A stretch of 43,056 nt of DNA, taken from positions 1 through 43,056 of the forward strand of contig JAHEHN010000022.1 of assembly GCA_024644515.1 (NCBI GenBank), read 5' to 3'. Positions 41,904 to 43,056 of the stretch are shown in pieces. How positions within the stretch are numbered: position 1 is the stretch's first letter; each line of letters starts with the position of its first letter. Position numbers and translations under genes: made by a program. A model generated the notes under the pieces. That model was given only the letters and a program-made list of their open reading frames with translations, made no database searches and had not been told where the DNA came from. The stretch comes from Gammaproteobacteria bacterium. Its GTDB lineage: Bacteria > Pseudomonadota > Gammaproteobacteria > Pseudomonadales > Pseudohongiellaceae.

Positions 41904-43031
41904 ATGTTAACTATGAGCAGGTACATTAAACCAGGTAAAAAATTGTGCAGCGTTTTTTTTGTGCTGCTCTACCTCATCACCTCTGCTGGTCAGGCGCATC
42001 ATGGTGTCGCGGTTAAATTTGACCCGCAACAGCCACTCTCGCTTAATGGTCGTGTGACCAAAATTGACTGGTCAAACCCCCATGCACATATTTTTATGGT
42101 CACAGAAGGTGAGGCCGAAGACTGGTATGTGGAGCTGGAAAGTCCGGTAGTACTTGAATGGAACGGCTGGTCAGAAACTTCACTGAAACCAGGTGACAGT
42201 ATTCGTGTCGAAGGATTTCCGGCGCGTGATGGCAGCCCCCAGATCTGGGGAGAGCGTGTGGTTCACGATAGCGTTGAGGTGTTTTACGGTGACGTCTCTG
42301 CCCTGAGTCTGGCGCGAGGTGAAGTTCAGGATCGCCCGCTACCGCGCTGGCAGGATGGCTTGCCGCGTCTGGGAGCGGCACCGGGAGAAGAAGGTTACTG
42401 GGTTCCCGATACTACTGTAATGATGGAAGAGGGCGTTAATGTGGCCATGACTTCCTATGGGCTACTTAACAATATCAATGATGCCGGGAAAGTGGCGCCT
42501 TTCAAGAACTGGGCGCTGAAACTCTATGAGTTCCGCCAGCAAAATTTCCTGCGTTCAGATCCAACCTTTGTTGAATGTCGCCCACCGGCCGGACCACGAA
42601 AATTCCAGGCCCCTTTTGGTCTGCAATTACTGGAAGACAAGGACTGGCAGCGCATATTCGTTGTTGCCGGTGGCGGTAATCAGGACTGGCATCTCATTTA
42701 TACCGATGGACGCGGAATCAATACCGGCTTTCCTGTGGATAACGACAATGTGCTGTATTACGGAAGAAATGTTGCCCATTGGGAAGGCGATACGCTGGTG
42801 ATAAATTCTGAAGGTTATAACGAAAAATTCTGGCTTACAGGCGGCTTACCCCACACTACCATGATGAAAGTTACCGAAAAGCTGACCCGGACTGACTTCA
42901 ATACCATGCACTATGAAGTCACCATTGATGATCCCGGGGCCTATACTCGTCCGTGGTCCATGAACTGGAATCTGATCTGGCGTGAAGGTGGCGATCCGCC
43001 GGAATATTTTTGCCAGGATAATCGGCTTTAA
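41904..43031 (+). CDS. Secreted DUF6152-plus-paralogue fusion protein
   Basis: A 375-residue exported protein. After a signal peptide ending near SAGQA (residue 31), residues 32-130 match DUF6152, a small beta-barrel of metal-rich or copper-handling contexts: HHGVAVKFDPQQPLSLNGRVTKIDWSNPHAHI, then DSIRVEGFPARDGSPQIWGERV. The remainder (about 140-375) repeats the domain of the preceding gene: CRPPAGPRKF, VAHWEGDTLVINSEGYNEKFW, HYEVTIDDPGAYTRPW, YFCQD. Start choice between ATG at 41904 and 41913 is open. The frame ends 5 bases before a GGATAAA heptamer patch. The function is unknown. Confidence 0.78.
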   Translation: MLTMSRYIKPGKKLCSVFFVLLYLITSAGQAHHGVAVKFDPQQPLSLNGRVTKIDWSNPHAHIFMVTEGEAEDWYVELESPVVLEWNGWSETSLKPGDSIRVEGFPARDGSPQIWGERVVHDSVEVFYGDVSALSLARGEVQDRPLPRWQDGLPRLGAAPGEEGYWVPDTTVMMEEGVNVAMTSYGLLNNINDAGKVAPFKNWALKLYEFRQQNFLRSDPTFVECRPPAGPRKFQAPFGLQLLEDKDWQRIFVVAGGGNQDWHLIYTDGRGINTGFPVDNDNVLYYGRNVAHWEGDTLVINSEGYNEKFWLTGGLPHTTMMKVTEKLTRTDFNTMHYEVTIDDPGAYTRPWSMNWNLIWREGGDPPEYFCQDNRL

Positions 43032-43035
43032 GGGC

Positions 43036-43056
43036 GGATAAAGGAAAAAGGAAAAA
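43036..43056. repeat. GGATAAA/GGAAAAA heptamer repeat at the window edge
   Basis: GGATAAA at 43036 is followed by GGAAAAA at 43043 and 43050, running to the end of the window. It has the same unit as the patch at 26442-26470 and may continue beyond the edge. Confidence 0.55.

Noticed and set aside
1-43056. CRISPR arrays, rRNA genes, complete tRNA genes and full insertion sequences
   Set aside because: None was found. The 7-bp-phased repeats have no spacers of CRISPR type, and no transposase gene is present.

Overview
The window reads as chromosomal DNA of an aerobic, Gram-negative gammaproteobacterium, probably marine or aquatic. The grounds are an OpgB-like phosphoglycerol transferase, a DbpA helicase of the E. 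coli length, a TapT tRNA modification enzyme, an OmpP1/FadL porin, a SapC-family protein, a DUF2959 lipoprotein and many secreted proteins of unknown function of the kind common in marine gammaproteobacteria. Order or genus cannot be fixed from the sequence alone.

Layout. Positions 1-2040 hold a tRNA 3'-end-like sequence (a possible attachment-site remnant) and a membrane hybrid histidine kinase. Positions 2441-5449 are a tightly overlapping light and DNA-repair operon: an iron-sulfur (6-4)-type photolyase, a tiny DUF2256 zinc protein interrupted by an in-frame TAA, and a DASH cryptochrome. Positions 5450-7063 are a gene-poor stretch with a decayed reading frame and a CpxR-box-like repeat. 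From 7 to 16 kb the DNA is clearly richer in G+C: a Rieske oxygenase and tapT on the minus strand, then opgB and a run of three exported proteins (a DUF3604 PHP-like protein and two NTF2/SnoaL-like proteins carrying three copies of one module).

Positions 15.8-18.65 kb look like an accessory patch. It has a 42-bp perfect palindrome, a zinc-ribbon/Smr-like small protein, a RelE/HigB-type toxin-antitoxin pair whose toxin is frameshifted, a REP-like hairpin, a DUF1993 gene with an HxlR-type operator upstream, and a BrnT/BrnA toxin-antitoxin pair. From 18.65 to 43 kb come ordinary metabolic, envelope and hypothetical genes: an exported enolase-superfamily enzyme, a DUF748 AsmA-like giant, a fatty-acid hydroxylase, dbpA, a flavin oxidoreductase, a pilin, FadL, a paraoxonase-like propeller, PepSY, SapC, SOUL, a secreted alpha/beta hydrolase, DUF2959, a frameshifted Pmp3, DUF5916, a four-gene HNH/SDR/FAD/DUF3429 operon, and a tandem pair of secreted paralogues of which the second carries an extra DUF6152 domain.

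The most unusual signals lie between and inside genes. Several short low-complexity patches have a strict 7-bp period (CAAGT, ATCCTGC and GGATAAA units). One of them encodes the signal-peptide core of a secreted protein, and another supplies the last residues and stop codon of a membrane protein. Three small genes are each broken by a single change: a nonsense codon in DUF2256, a short A-run in the toxin and a short T-run in Pmp3. Each is either recent decay or a sequence error.
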